A stretch of DNA of 64,000 bases from Enterobacter hormaechei subsp. hoffmannii (GCF_001729745.1 NZ_CP017186.1:1116001-1180000), one strand, 5' to 3'. Shown: positions 17,268-26,888, counted from the stretch's first letter. Numbers and translations: made by a program. Notes: generated by a model from the letters alone, not told the origin.

Positions 17268-18503
17268 ATGGTGTCAACTGAGAGTAGTGAAAAGGCGATA
17301 ACGCAGCACCGGCTGCTGGTGCCGCGTCTGTCGCTGATGATGTTTCTGCAATTTTTTATCTGGGGTAGCTGGTCGGTCACGCTTGGCCTGGTGATGACCC
17401 GGCACAACATGTCACTGCTGATTGGCGACGCGTTCTCAGCCGGGCCCATCGCCTCCATTCTTTCGCCGTTCGTGCTCGGGATGCTGGTGGACCGCTTCTT
17501 CGCTTCACAGAAGGTGATGGCGGTGATGCACCTCGCGGGCGCGGCGATCCTCTGGTTCGTGCCGGGGGCGCTGATTGCTGAGAACGGCGCGCTGCTGATT
17601 GGCCTTCTGTTTGGCTACACGCTCTGCTACATGCCAACGCTGGCGCTCACCAACAACATCGCGTTCCACAGCCTGGCAAACGTGGATAAAACCTTCCCGG
17701 TGGTGCGCGTGTTTGGCACCATCGGCTGGATCGTGGCGGGCATTTTTATCGGCGTCACCGGCGTGGCGTCCAGCGTGACCATCTTCCAGGTGGCGGCGGT
17801 CAGCTCCGTGCTGCTGGCGCTCTATAGCCTGACGCTGCCGCACACGCCAGCACCGGCGAAAGGCCTGCCTGTGAAGGTGCGCGATCTCTTCTGCGCGGAC
17901 GCCTTCGCGCTGCTCAAAACCCGCCACTTCTTCGTCTTCTCCGTCTGCGCAATGCTGATCTCCGTCCCGCTCGGCACCTATTACGCCTACACCGCCTCGT
18001 ATCTGGCGGATGCCGGCATTGCCGACGTCAGCACCGCCATGTCCTTCGGGCAGATGTCTGAGATCGTCTTCATGCTGGTTATTCCGCTGCTGTTCCGCCG
18101 CCTGGGCGTGAAATATATGCTGCTGATCGGCATGCTGGCGTGGTTCGTACGTTATGCCATGTTCGCGCTGGGTGTCAGCGAGGAGGGGCGCATTCTGCTG
18201 TATCTGGGCATTCTGCTGCACGGCGTCTGCTACGATTTCTTCTTTGTCGTCGGCTTTATCTACACCGACCGCGTGGCGGGAGAAAAGGTCAAAGGCCAGG
18301 CGCAGAGCATGATCGTGATGTTCACCTACGGCATCGGCATGCTGCTCGGCTCGCAGATTTCAGGGGCGCTTTACAACCGCCTGGTGGCAGGGCAGACCGT
18401 GCCGCAGGCGTGGGTTACATTCTGGTGGATCCCGGCGGTGGCTGCCGCGGCGATCGCGCTGATTTTCCTTCTCACGTTTAAGTATGACGATGACAAGGCG
18501 TAA
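17268..18503 (+). CDS. MFS transporter, nucleoside:H+ symporter (NupG/XapB-like) family
   Basis: Inner-membrane transporter of 411 residues with about 12 membrane helices. It shows NupG-type features (SLMMFLQFFIWGSWSVTLG near the start and GQMSEIVFMLVIP in the middle). Members of this family carry nucleosides or glycosides, and the neighbouring epimerase and oxidoreductase suggest a glycoside here. The ATG at 17268 is preferred because GGGTGAGG precedes it; an upstream in-frame ATG at 17223 would overlap the second operator. It heads an operon in which the next genes follow at 15 bases and with an 8-base overlap. The substrate is unknown. Confidence 0.8.
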   Translation: MVSTESSEKAITQHRLLVPRLSLMMFLQFFIWGSWSVTLGLVMTRHNMSLLIGDAFSAGPIASILSPFVLGMLVDRFFASQKVMAVMHLAGAAILWFVPGALIAENGALLIGLLFGYTLCYMPTLALTNNIAFHSLANVDKTFPVVRVFGTIGWIVAGIFIGVTGVASSVTIFQVAAVSSVLLALYSLTLPHTPAPAKGLPVKVRDLFCADAFALLKTRHFFVFSVCAMLISVPLGTYYAYTASYLADAGIADVSTAMSFGQMSEIVFMLVIPLLFRRLGVKYMLLIGMLAWFVRYAMFALGVSEEGRILLYLGILLHGVCYDFFFVVGFIYTDRVAGEKVKGQAQSMIVMFTYGIGMLLGSQISGALYNRLVAGQTVPQAWVTFWWIPAVAAAAIALIFLLTFKYDDDKA

Positions 18504-18518
18504 TGTTCTGGAGGTGGT

Positions 18519-19544
18519 ATGAGGACAATGAAAGGACCGGGCATTTTTCTGTCGCAGTTTATTGGCGGGGAAGCGCCCTTCAACACGCTCGACGGGCTGG
18601 CAGGATGGGCGGCGTCGAAGGGTTACAAAGCGGTGCAGATCCCCTGCAACCATCCGCATATCTTTGATGTGGAGAAAGCCGCAGAGAGTCAGGCCTACTG
18701 CGACGACATCACCGCTAAGCTGGCCGCGCACGGGCTGGTCATCAGCGAGCTGTCGACCCATCTGGAAGGGCAGCTTGTGGCGGTGAACCCGGTTTACAGC
18801 GAGGCGTTTGACCACTTCGCACCCGCATCCGTGCGCGATAACGATGCGGCGCGTCAGACGTGGGCAACGGAAAAACTGAAGCAGGCGGCGGTCGCCTCGG
18901 CCCGATTAGGCCTGAAAGCGCACGCTACCTTCTCCGGCTCGCTGGCCTGGCCGTTTTTCTATCCGTGGCCGCCGCACAACGAGCAGCGTTTTCAGGAGGC
19001 GTTCGAGGCGCTGGCAACCCGCTGGCGGCCGATACTGGATACCTTCGACGAGCAGGGCGTGGACGTCTGCTTTGAGCTGCATCCGGGGGAAGATCTGCAC
19101 GACGGCGTAACCTTCGAGCGTTTTCTGGCGCTGGTGGATAACCATCCGCGCTGCAACATTCTCTACGACCCGAGCCACATGCTGCTTCAGCAGATGGATT
19201 ACCTGACCTTTATTGATCTCTACCATGCGCGCATTAAAGCGTTCCATGTCAAGGATGCGGAGTTCCGCCCCAGCGGGCGCAGCGGCGTCTACGGCGGCTA
19301 CCAGCCGTGGATCAACCGCGCCGGACGCTTTCGCTCGCTGGGCGACGGGCAGATTGACTTTAAGGGCATCTTCAGCAAGCTGACCCAGTACGACTACGAC
19401 GGCTGGGCGGTGCTGGAGTGGGAGTGCTGTCTGAAGGATGGCGATACTGGCGCGAGTGAAGGCAGCGAATTTATCCGCCGCCACATTATTCCCGTTTCCG
19501 GACGGGCGTTTGATGATTTCGCCGCAGGGGGGAGCCATGATTAA
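18519..19544 (+). CDS. sugar phosphate isomerase/epimerase (xylose-isomerase-like TIM barrel)
   Basis: TIM-barrel protein of 341 residues (AP endonuclease 2 / xylose-isomerase-like family). Likely divalent-metal ligands are visible: E in CFELHPGED, D and H in ILYDPSHM, H in KAFHVKDAEF and E in AVLEWECC. In related pathways (YcjR in E. coli) such enzymes epimerise or isomerise 3-keto sugar intermediates. It starts behind GGAGGTGG, 15 bases after the transporter, and its last codons overlap the oxidoreductase start, so the two enzymes are tightly coupled. Cytoplasmic; the exact substrate is not known. Confidence 0.82.
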   Translation: MRTMKGPGIFLSQFIGGEAPFNTLDGLAGWAASKGYKAVQIPCNHPHIFDVEKAAESQAYCDDITAKLAAHGLVISELSTHLEGQLVAVNPVYSEAFDHFAPASVRDNDAARQTWATEKLKQAAVASARLGLKAHATFSGSLAWPFFYPWPPHNEQRFQEAFEALATRWRPILDTFDEQGVDVCFELHPGEDLHDGVTFERFLALVDNHPRCNILYDPSHMLLQQMDYLTFIDLYHARIKAFHVKDAEFRPSGRSGVYGGYQPWINRAGRFRSLGDGQIDFKGIFSKLTQYDYDGWAVLEWECCLKDGDTGASEGSEFIRRHIIPVSGRAFDDFAAGGSHD

Positions 19545-20679
19545 CGTCGGGATTATCGGCAGCGGGTTTATTGGCCCGGCACACATCGAGGCGCTCAGGC
19601 GTCTCGGGTTTGTGCAGGTGGTCGCGCTCTGCGACGGTTCGCTCGTTAAGGCGCAGGAAAAGGCGCGCCAGCTAAATGTGCCGCATGCTTACGCCAGCGT
19701 GGAAGAACTGCTCGCGCACTCCAATCTGCATGCGGTGCACAACTGCACGCCGAACCACCTGCACGCGGAGATTAACCGCCAGATCCTGCGCGCGGGCAAG
19801 CACGTGTTTTCCGAAAAGCCGCTGTGCATGACGCCGGACGAGGCGCGCGAGCTGGTGGCGCTGGCAGAGCAGGCGGGCGTGGTGCATGGCGTGAGCTTTG
19901 TCTATCGTCAGTTTGCGATGGTGCGCCAGGCGGCGAGCATGATGCGCGCGGGCACCCTCGGGCGGCTGTTCGCCTCGCACGGCAGCTATTTGCAGGACTG
20001 GATGCTGCTGGAAACCGACTACAACTGGCGGGTGGATGCCGCGCTCGGCGGCGCATCGCGGGCGGTGGCGGATATCGGCTCCCACTGGTGCGATACGGTG
20101 CAGTATGTCACCGGCAGGCGCATTACTGGGGTGATGGCTGATTTATCCATCGTCTGGCCGACGCGCAAGGCTAACGTGGCGGGCAGTCAGACGTTTACGC
20201 ACGACGAACATGCTCACTATGAAGATAAACTGGTCACTACCGAAGACTTCGGCTCGGTGCTGTTGCGTTTTGACGACGGCAGCAAGGGCAGCTTTAGCGT
20301 CTCGCAGGTGAGCGCGGGGCGAAAAAACCGCCTGACCTTTGAAATTAACGGCAGCGAGCAGTCGGTGGCGTGGGATCAGGAAACCCCGCAGCAGCTGTGG
20401 ATCGGCCATCGCACCCGGGCAAACCAGACGCTCAGCGACGATCCGGGTCTGATGAACCGTGATGTGGCCGACAGCGCCCATTTCCCCGGCGGACACATTG
20501 AAGGCTGGCCGGATGCTTTTAAAAATATGATGGCGCAATTTTACCGTGCCGTGCAGGCGGGAGCGATGCCGGATAATCCGCAGTTTGCCACCTTCCACGA
20601 TGGCGCCAGTGTGATGTATATCCTTGATGCGATTGTGAAAAGCCATCAGCAGCAGCGCTGGGTGCGTGTGGAATACTGA
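19537..20679 (+). CDS. Gfo/Idh/MocA-family NAD(P)-dependent oxidoreductase
   Basis: Protein of 380 residues. The N-terminal Rossmann fold has GIIGSGFIG at the nucleotide site. The catalytic lysine motif is present (HVFSEKPLCMTPDEA), as is the conserved ADIGSHWCDTVQY with the histidine of the active site. Family members oxidise or reduce sugars and inositols at a ring carbon. ATG at 19537 lies within the end of the epimerase gene and is preferred over longer in-frame starts because the Rossmann strand (MINVGIIG) begins there. A strong hairpin follows. Together with the epimerase and transporter it suggests a glycoside or sugar catabolic route through a keto intermediate. Confidence 0.88.
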   Translation: MINVGIIGSGFIGPAHIEALRRLGFVQVVALCDGSLVKAQEKARQLNVPHAYASVEELLAHSNLHAVHNCTPNHLHAEINRQILRAGKHVFSEKPLCMTPDEARELVALAEQAGVVHGVSFVYRQFAMVRQAASMMRAGTLGRLFASHGSYLQDWMLLETDYNWRVDAALGGASRAVADIGSHWCDTVQYVTGRRITGVMADLSIVWPTRKANVAGSQTFTHDEHAHYEDKLVTTEDFGSVLLRFDDGSKGSFSVSQVSAGRKNRLTFEINGSEQSVAWDQETPQQLWIGHRTRANQTLSDDPGLMNRDVADSAHFPGGHIEGWPDAFKNMMAQFYRAVQAGAMPDNPQFATFHDGASVMYILDAIVKSHQQQRWVRVEY

Positions 20680-20683
20680 CGCA

Positions 20684-20703
20684 TTGCCCGGTTCGCCGGG
20701 CAA
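20684..20703 (+). terminator. hairpin with TTCG loop after the oxidoreductase
   Basis: TTGCCCGG-TTCG-CCGGGCAA is a perfect 8-base stem. It separates the enzyme genes from the regulator; no long T-run follows (CCAATTT). Confidence 0.7.
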
Positions 20704-20754
20704 CCAATTTATGGTAGCCTGCACAAAACGCTAACCGCAGGATGTATCGTCGCT

Positions 20755-21726
20755 ATGTCAATTCAGAAAATCGCTCAACTGGCCGGGGTATCCGTGGCAA
20801 CGGTCTCTCGCGTACTGAATAACAGCGATACCGTGAAGGCGAAAAACCGCGAGCGCGTTTTGCAGGCGATCCAGGAGAGTAACTACCAGCCCAATCTGCT
20901 GGCGCGTCAGCTGCGCACCGCCCGCAGCTATATGATCCTGGTGATGGTCTCGAACATCGCCAACCCGTTCTGCGCCGAAGTGGTGAAGGGCATCGAAGCC
21001 GAGGCGGAAAAGAACGGCTACCGCATCCTGCTGTGCAACTCCGGCTCGGATATTGAGCGCTCCCGCTCGGGCTTAAGCCTGCTCTCCGGCAAAATCGTCG
21101 ACGGCATTATCACCATGGATGCGTTCTCGAAGCTGCCGGAGCTGGCCGCGCTGATTGGCAACGCGCCGTGGGTGCAGTGCGCCGAATACGCCGATGCGGG
21201 CGCGGTCTCCTGCGTGGGGATTAATGATGTTGATGCCTCTCAGCATGTTGTCAGCCAGCTTGCCGACGGGGGCCGCAAACGCATTGCGCTCATCAACCAC
21301 GACCTCAGCTACAAATATTCCCGTTTGCGCGAACGCGGCTATAAGAGCGTCATACACCTGCGGGATCTGGACTATCAGGCGGTGGAGTACGCCAGTGAGC
21401 TCAGCTCCAGTGCGGGCATGGCGGCGATGCAAAATCTGTTAAAGGCAAACCCGCCGGATGCGGTGTTTGCCGTTTCTGATACGCTGGCGGCGGGGGCGCT
21501 GCGCGCCATTCAGCAGGCAGGGCTGCGGGTGCCAGAAGATATCGCGGTGGTGGGTTTTGACGGCACCGAGCTGGCGGAGATGATTTCTCTCACCACCATT
21601 GAACAACCGTCGCGGGATATCGGGCGCAAGGCGGTCAATCTGCTGTTAAATAAGATCGACAACCCGGATGCGCCCACGGAAAGGGTCATGATGGACTGGC
21701 GCTTTATTTCCCGCGCCAGCACCTGA
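20755..21726 (+). CDS. LacI-family transcriptional regulator of the carbohydrate cluster
   Basis: Regulator of 323 residues. The N-terminal helix-turn-helix and hinge are classic (IQKIAQLAGVSVATVSRVLN), and the periplasmic-binding-protein-like core follows (ILVMVSNIANPFCAEVVKGI, AVSDTLAAGALRAIQ, VVGFDGTELA). It probably binds the two GTAATCGATTAC sites in front of the transporter and is released by a pathway sugar. No copy of that operator is seen before its own gene. It ends exactly where the convergent ybdG gene ends, with no intergenic base. Confidence 0.92.
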   Translation: MSIQKIAQLAGVSVATVSRVLNNSDTVKAKNRERVLQAIQESNYQPNLLARQLRTARSYMILVMVSNIANPFCAEVVKGIEAEAEKNGYRILLCNSGSDIERSRSGLSLLSGKIVDGIITMDAFSKLPELAALIGNAPWVQCAEYADAGAVSCVGINDVDASQHVVSQLADGGRKRIALINHDLSYKYSRLRERGYKSVIHLRDLDYQAVEYASELSSSAGMAAMQNLLKANPPDAVFAVSDTLAAGALRAIQQAGLRVPEDIAVVGFDGTELAEMISLTTIEQPSRDIGRKAVNLLLNKIDNPDAPTERVMMDWRFISRAST

Positions 21727-22971
21727 TTATCTGGCGATGACGCCAGCCAGCGAGCGAATATCGTTTCCGGTTGGCGACTGGTGAATACGCAGGCCAAATT
21801 CATCCACCACCGCGAAAATATGATCGAAGATGTCGGCCTGAATATCTTCGTATTCTGCCCAAATCACCGTGTTGGTAAAGGCATATATTTCAATCGGCAG
21901 CCCGTTGGCATCGGGCGCGAGCTGGCGCACCATCAGCGTCATATCTTTACGAATACGCGGGTGGTTACGCAGATATTCATTCAGATAGGCACGGAAGGTG
22001 CCGATATTGGTCATCTTGCGCAGGTTTAATACCGATTCCCCTTCGCCGTTCTGCTGATTCCACAGGTTAATTTCCTCATGACGCGCGGCCAGATACGGCT
22101 TCAGCAGTTTCGCCTGAATCAGTTTCTGCTGCTCCTGCTCATCGAGGAAATGAATGCTGGTGGTATCGATATTCAGGCTACGCTTGATGCGGCGACCACC
22201 GGAGGCTGACATGCCGCTCCAGTTGATGAACGCGTCGGACACCAGCGCCCAGGTCGGGATGGTGGTGATGGTGTTATCGAAGTTGCGCACTTTAACGGTG
22301 GTCAGGCCGATGTCGGTCACCGTGCCGTTGGCCCCGTATTTCGGCATCTCCAGCCAGTCCCCGAGCTTCAGCATGTCGTTGGCGGAGAGCTGAATACCGG
22401 CCACTAAGCCCAGTATCGGGTCTTTAAAGACCAGCATCAGAACGGCAGCCATCGCACCCAGGCCGCTTATCAGAATGGCGGGTGACTGACCGATCAGAAG
22501 GGAGATAATTAATATTCCCACCAGAATGGCGCTCACCAGCTTGATGCCCTGGAATATCCCCTTCAGCGGCAGCTGTGATGCGGTGGCCATTTTCTGCGAC
22601 AGATTAAAAATCACATCCAGCAGCGAGAAGAAGGAGAGCAGGGCATAGACCATCACCCACAATTTTGCGCAGGTGGTGAGCATTTCCGCCGCTTCGCTGC
22701 CTTTTTGCAGCCACAGAACCGCCTGAACGTTGACGATTATCCCCTGGAGGGTAAACGCCAGACGGTGAAATAACTTGTTCTGCGTAATGATCTGCAACCA
22801 TAAATGGCTGCTGGCCTGCGCGCGTTTTTCGAAGGCGCGCAGCACCACTTTGTGCAGAATAAAATGAACGATAATGGCTGTAAGAAAAATAATACCAAAG
22901 ATAATCACTAAAGAGGTGGTGTGATTAATTTCAATCCCTAACTCTTCAACCTGAGCAATTAATTCCTGCAT
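21727..22971 (-). CDS. ybdG: mechanosensitive channel YbdG (MscM)
   Basis: MscS-family channel of 414 residues in the inner membrane, a miniconductance mechanosensitive channel in E. coli. It has several N-terminal membrane helices, then the pore helix and MscS core ([34 protein letters not shown]), the beta domain ([22 protein letters not shown]) and a C-terminal cytoplasmic part. Length and order agree with E. coli YbdG, normally the neighbour of pheP and nfsB. It is convergent with the LacI gene. Confidence 0.95.
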   Translation of the reverse strand: MQELIAQVEELGIEINHTTSLVIIFGIIFLTAIIVHFILHKVVLRAFEKRAQASSHLWLQIITQNKLFHRLAFTLQGIIVNVQAVLWLQKGSEAAEMLTTCAKLWVMVYALLSFFSLLDVIFNLSQKMATASQLPLKGIFQGIKLVSAILVGILIISLLIGQSPAILISGLGAMAAVLMLVFKDPILGLVAGIQLSANDMLKLGDWLEMPKYGANGTVTDIGLTTVKVRNFDNTITTIPTWALVSDAFINWSGMSASGGRRIKRSLNIDTTSIHFLDEQEQQKLIQAKLLKPYLAARHEEINLWNQQNGEGESVLNLRKMTNIGTFRAYLNEYLRNHPRIRKDMTLMVRQLAPDANGLPIEIYAFTNTVIWAEYEDIQADIFDHIFAVVDEFGLRIHQSPTGNDIRSLAGVIAR

Positions 22972-23038
22972 AACGTCTCCTGTATTGATGCAGCCCCATA
23001 ATGGCGGCTGCGGATCTATTATGCAAATTCAGGCAGTT

Positions 23039-24475
23039 TTATTTTGTCGCCGGACAGGCCTTGACGACCGGCAAACACAGACGATGGCGCATACGCAGCG
23101 TGGCCACTGCCAGCACTACCATCATGGCCGTTTCCACCATCAGGAAGACGTTGACTGCCTGGGTGTAATCTCCGTGATGATTTTGCAGCCCGTGCAGCAA
23201 AATCGCGCCGAAAATGGCCGGGCCAAGCCCCAGCGCAGCCTGTTGCAGCGTGCTTAAAATCGCGCTCGCGGCCCCCGCGTCGTCAGGCTGGATATCGCGC
23301 ATCCCGATACGGTAGAAGCTGTTTACAATCAGCGCCTGCCCGTATCCCACCAGCCCGGTGGCCGGGGCCAACGTCAGCGCGGTATTCTGCATCCCCCAGT
23401 GACGGAACGTGGCGATCAGCGCCACCAGGCCAACAAGCTGAATCGCAAGCCCGGTCAGCAGGATGGCGCTGGTGCTGTAGCGGGCAATCAGGCGTGGGGC
23501 GAACCAGGCGGAAATAAAATAGGTGACGCCGAGCGCGATAAAGCTGTTCCCGGACTGCCACGGCGCCATCCCCAGACCGCTTTGCATGGTCAGCGCCATA
23601 CAGAACATAAACCCGGACCAGACGCTGAAAAAGAGTATCCCGATCAGCACGCCAAAACGGATGCTGCGCAGCTGCAACAGGCGCGGCGCGATGAGCGGGT
23701 GGGCATCTTCTCGCTCTTTCTTACGCGCGTTTAACACCATCAAAAAGACCAGCGGCACAATCGCCAGCAGCGCGGCCTTCAGCGGCCACGACCAGTGCCA
23801 CTGCGGGCCGAGCGCCATCGGGAACAGCAGACAGCACAGTATCGCCGTCAGCAGGACAGTACCGGTCCAGTCAATGCGCGACGGCGTGTCGCGGCGAGTT
23901 TCCGGCACGTAGCGACGGCTCAACGCCAGCACCACCAGACAAATCGGCACGTTGATAAAGAAGGCGTTACGCCAGCCAAGCCCGGCGATGTCCGCCGACA
24001 CCAGCCAGCCGCCACCCATCTGGCCGACGATAAACGCAATACCGCCGATACCGCCGAACAGACTGATCGCTTTGGCGTGTGCCGTTCCTTTTAACGTCAC
24101 GTGCAACGTCGCGAGAATTTGCGGCATGATCAGCGCGGCGCCCGCGCCCTGAATAATGCGCGCGGCAAGCAACTGTTCGATATTGCCCGCCATGCCGCAC
24201 AGCAGCGAGGCCAGGCCAAAACTCGCCACGCCCCACATAAACAAGCGACGGCGGCCAAGGTTATCGCCCAGCTTGCTGCCGGGGGCCAGACAGACGGCAA
24301 AGGCCACGCCGTAGAGGGCGACGATCAGCTCCAGTTCGGTGGCGGTGGCGTGTAACGAATGGGTGATGGAATCCAGCGCCACGTTGGTGATCGAGGTATC
24401 AATCAGCGGCAGCATCTGGCCGGTTAACAGCAATATCAGGCCCGCACGACCCGGTGAAACAACTGACGTATTCAT
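23039..24475 (-). CDS. MFS drug transporter (DHA2-like)
   Basis: Membrane transporter of 478 residues with about 14 hydrophobic segments. It carries MFS motif A-like GSKLGDNLGRRRLF, an N-terminal segment with MLPLIDTSITNVAL (the DxxIVNVAL-type DHA2 signature) and the motif C region GPAIFGAILL. Such proteins export drugs or dyes with protons. It is divergent from an XRE-type regulator with a clear palindrome between them, so the pair probably forms a self-contained inducible efflux unit. It lies between ybdG and nfsB, which adjoin each other in E. coli. Confidence 0.85.
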   Translation of the reverse strand: MNTSVVSPGRAGLILLLTGQMLPLIDTSITNVALDSITHSLHATATELELIVALYGVAFAVCLAPGSKLGDNLGRRRLFMWGVASFGLASLLCGMAGNIEQLLAARIIQGAGAALIMPQILATLHVTLKGTAHAKAISLFGGIGGIAFIVGQMGGGWLVSADIAGLGWRNAFFINVPICLVVLALSRRYVPETRRDTPSRIDWTGTVLLTAILCCLLFPMALGPQWHWSWPLKAALLAIVPLVFLMVLNARKKEREDAHPLIAPRLLQLRSIRFGVLIGILFFSVWSGFMFCMALTMQSGLGMAPWQSGNSFIALGVTYFISAWFAPRLIARYSTSAILLTGLAIQLVGLVALIATFRHWGMQNTALTLAPATGLVGYGQALIVNSFYRIGMRDIQPDDAGAASAILSTLQQAALGLGPAIFGAILLHGLQNHHGDYTQAVNVFLMVETAMMVVLAVATLRMRHRLCLPVVKACPATK

Positions 24476-24532
24476 GGTGACTCCATTGCGTCAAACAGCG
24501 TAGAGTCGTAGCATCAACCATCTGATAAACGG

Positions 24533-24558
24533 GTACCAGTTCTTACTTATACTGGTAC
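24533..24558. promoter_or_regulatory. operator-like palindrome between MFS and XRE genes
   Basis: GTACCAGT-N10-ACTGGTAC is a perfect 8-10-8 inverted repeat in the 107-base divergent region, 24 bases before the regulator ATG. A third related half (TACTGGCACTACC) follows. It is the likely binding site of the adjacent regulator. Confidence 0.65.
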
Positions 24559-24582
24559 TGGCACTACCATGCAGGAGATGTT

Positions 24583-25452
24583 ATGGCGCTGATGTCTGAA
24601 CCTGTCACCTCTCTCCAGGATGACACCCGCAAGCAGCTGGGCGCGTTTTTGCGTGCCCGGCGCGAAAGCCTCGATCCGCAGCGGCTCGGCTTACCGCGCA
24701 GCGGCCGTCGCCGCACGCCGGGCCTGCGCCGGGAGGAGGTAGCGATGCTCGCGGATGTCGGTGTGACCTGGTACACCTGGCTGGAACAGGGCCGGGACGT
24801 CAATCCGTCCAGCGCGGTGATGGCCGCCATTGCAAAAGCGCTGCAATGCACCCCGACCGAAGCCCGGCATCTTTTTGTGCTTGCCGGTTTGCCGCCGGGC
24901 GAAGCCCCGCAGGCGGTGTGCTGTGAGGGGATCAGCGAAGGCACGCGTCGCCTGCTGGATACCCTGATGCCGAAGCCTGCCAGTATTCAGAAACCGAATT
25001 TCGATATCGTGGCGTGGAACGACAGCTTCGGATACCTGATGGGCGTCGATTTCAACGCTATCCCGCCGGAAGATCGCAACTGTATTTACCTGTTCCTCAC
25101 CCATCCGGCGTGGCGCGCGCGGCTCGGCAAACGTGACGACGTGCTGCCGATTTTCGTCTCCTACTTCCGCGCGGCAATGGCTGAGCACCGTGGCGACCCG
25201 CTCTGGGAAGCGAAGCTGGCGCGTTTTTTTGCGGTGTCTGAGGAGTTCAAAACCCTGTGGCACCAGCGTAACGACGTGCGCGGCGTGGAGAACCAGCTCA
25301 AGCTGTTCACCCATCCCGAGCTGGGGGATTTTCATCTCCAGCAGATGTACTGGTACTCTGCGCCGCGAAACGGATCGCGGCTGCTGGTCTATTTACCGGT
25401 GGACGAGGCGGGTGAGAGGGCGATGGCATGGCTGGAGGCGCAGGGGAAATAA
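24583..25452 (+). CDS. XRE-family regulator with MmyB-like ligand-binding domain
   Basis: Protein of 289 residues. The N-terminal helix-turn-helix (about residues 12-75) includes LGAFLRARRES, TPGLRREEVAMLADVGVTWYTWLEQGRDVNPS and a VMAAIAKALQCT stretch. The C-terminal part (FDIVAWNDSFGYLMG .. NCIYLFLTHPAWR .. LFTHPELGDFHLQQMYW) matches the MmyB-like ligand-binding domain common in regulators of adjacent oxidoreductases or exporters. It starts after a good ribosome site (AGGAG). It probably controls the divergent MFS gene. Confidence 0.9.
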   Translation: MALMSEPVTSLQDDTRKQLGAFLRARRESLDPQRLGLPRSGRRRTPGLRREEVAMLADVGVTWYTWLEQGRDVNPSSAVMAAIAKALQCTPTEARHLFVLAGLPPGEAPQAVCCEGISEGTRRLLDTLMPKPASIQKPNFDIVAWNDSFGYLMGVDFNAIPPEDRNCIYLFLTHPAWRARLGKRDDVLPIFVSYFRAAMAEHRGDPLWEAKLARFFAVSEEFKTLWHQRNDVRGVENQLKLFTHPELGDFHLQQMYWYSAPRNGSRLLVYLPVDEAGERAMAWLEAQGK

Positions 25453-25604
25453 TTTTTTGCGAGGGGCTTTCAGGGAATAAGAGCTGGCTCTGCTAAGCGG
25501 ATGAGACAGGTATAAGGTGGCGTTTAACTTAAACCAACCGACTGAATCGACATCATTTCGATGAGGGATTAAGTCGACTATACTCACGCCATGAGAAACA
25601 ACAA

Positions 25605-26207
25605 ATGTCGCCACTGATGATTGATTCCGCAGACTTCAGCCAAAAACTCGGCCTTATCTCCCGAAACGTCGAACACACCGAAGCGTTCCTGGCACGAGGT
25701 ACGGCGGATTTTCATCTGCCGGGGTTTCTGCTGCCTGTGGGATACCGGCTCCTGAAATCGCGTTATGGTGATGAATATCGTCTCGTGACCACCGATGACG
25801 GCAAACCTTATACGGCGTATGCCGTAAAGCTTAAATTTCATAAAGAAATTACCTTTCCCCACGGTGCCGCCACGCAGGTGATGGTGTGGCGTACTCCGCG
25901 TGCCGTTCATCAACGCGTGATAAGCGGGTTGCCACAACTCTTTTTTCAGTGGGTGCTAAGCGAATACGACATCGTTGTCTCTGACAGCGAACAAACGGGA
26001 GACGGGCAACGGTTCTGGCTGCGCATGATCGACTGGGCGTTTACCATGAACTATCGCATTAGTGTGGCGGACGGTACGGTGGGAGAAGAGTGGACGTTAA
26101 CGCCCGTAAATTCCTACGCTGAGCTGGAAGAGCGCTGGATTGCTTTTGCCTGGGGAAACGATCGTGAGGTCCATCCGCATCGCAGGCTTGTCATCAGTAA
26201 AGCGTAA
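25605..26207 (+). CDS. uncharacterised protein, 200 residues
   Basis: Not recognised. The frame is intact, composition is normal for a soluble protein, and there is no signal peptide or membrane segment. The middle contains GYRLLKSRYGDEYRLVTTDDG and WVLSEYDIVVSDSEQTGDGQ; the end has NDREVHPHRRLVISKA. The start at 25605 follows a TATACT-like -10 (GACTATACTC) only about 25 bases upstream, so the leader would be very short. It lies between the XRE regulator and nfsB, an interval absent from E. coli. The layout hints at a modified acyltransferase or phage-type protein, but I cannot support either. Confidence 0.6.
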   Translation: MSPLMIDSADFSQKLGLISRNVEHTEAFLARGTADFHLPGFLLPVGYRLLKSRYGDEYRLVTTDDGKPYTAYAVKLKFHKEITFPHGAATQVMVWRTPRAVHQRVISGLPQLFFQWVLSEYDIVVSDSEQTGDGQRFWLRMIDWAFTMNYRISVADGTVGEEWTLTPVNSYAELEERWIAFAWGNDREVHPHRRLVISKA

Positions 26208-26234
26208 CGGGCCGCATGCAGCGGCCCATTTTCA

Positions 26235-26888
26235 TTAGCATTCAGTCACAATCGTGCTCAGCGGCAGGCGAGACTTCGGCAGCGTGGCATTGAAATCCTC
26301 AACGCTGTGATGCCCAACCGGCACCACCACCAGGCTGGTGAAGCCTTTCTCTTTCAGGCCGAACTCTTCGTCGAGGATTGCGGCATCGAAGCCTTCAATC
26401 GGCACTGCGTCCAGGCCCATCGCGGCCACGCCCAGCAGGAAGTTGCCGACGTTCAGGTAAACCTGCTTCGCCATCCACTGGTCGTCATCTTTCAGATCCA
26501 CGCGGTGCATGTCGGCAAAATAGCACCGGCCTTTGTGGTTCGCGGCTTTTGCTTCTGGCGTGGCGAAACGGCCGTCAGCCTCTTCCTGATCGACGACGCG
26601 CTCAAGCCAGGCATCGTCCATCGCGGTTTTCGCACAGAACACCACCACGTGAGAGGCATCCAGCATTTTGTGTTCGTTAAACACATAGGTGCCCGCCGCG
26701 GATTTTGCCACGCGCGCTTTACCCTCTTCAGTGCTGGCAACAATAAAGTGCCACGGCTGGGAGTTGGTGCTGGACGGGCTGTATTGCAGCAGCGTTTTGA
26801 TTTTTTCCGCTTCTTCAGCGGTCAGTTTTTTGGCTGGGTCGAACGCCTTGGTAGAGTGGCGTTTCAGGGCGACAGAAATAATATCCAT
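26235..26888 (-). CDS. nfsB: oxygen-insensitive NAD(P)H nitroreductase NfsB
   Basis: FMN-dependent nitroreductase of 217 residues, reducing nitroaromatics and quinones by two-electron transfer in the cytoplasm. The sequence reads almost like the classical E. cloacae nitroreductase: [57 protein letters not shown] and the C-terminus [13 protein letters not shown]-binding residues R10/S12 and the NSQPWHF motif are intact. It is a main reason for placing the window in Enterobacter. In E. coli it follows ybdG; here four genes' worth of extra DNA separates them. Confidence 0.97.
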   Translation of the reverse strand: MDIISVALKRHSTKAFDPAKKLTAEEAEKIKTLLQYSPSSTNSQPWHFIVASTEEGKARVAKSAAGTYVFNEHKMLDASHVVVFCAKTAMDDAWLERVVDQEEADGRFATPEAKAANHKGRCYFADMHRVDLKDDDQWMAKQVYLNVGNFLLGVAAMGLDAVPIEGFDAAILDEEFGLKEKGFTSLVVVPVGHHSVEDFNATLPKSRLPLSTIVTEC

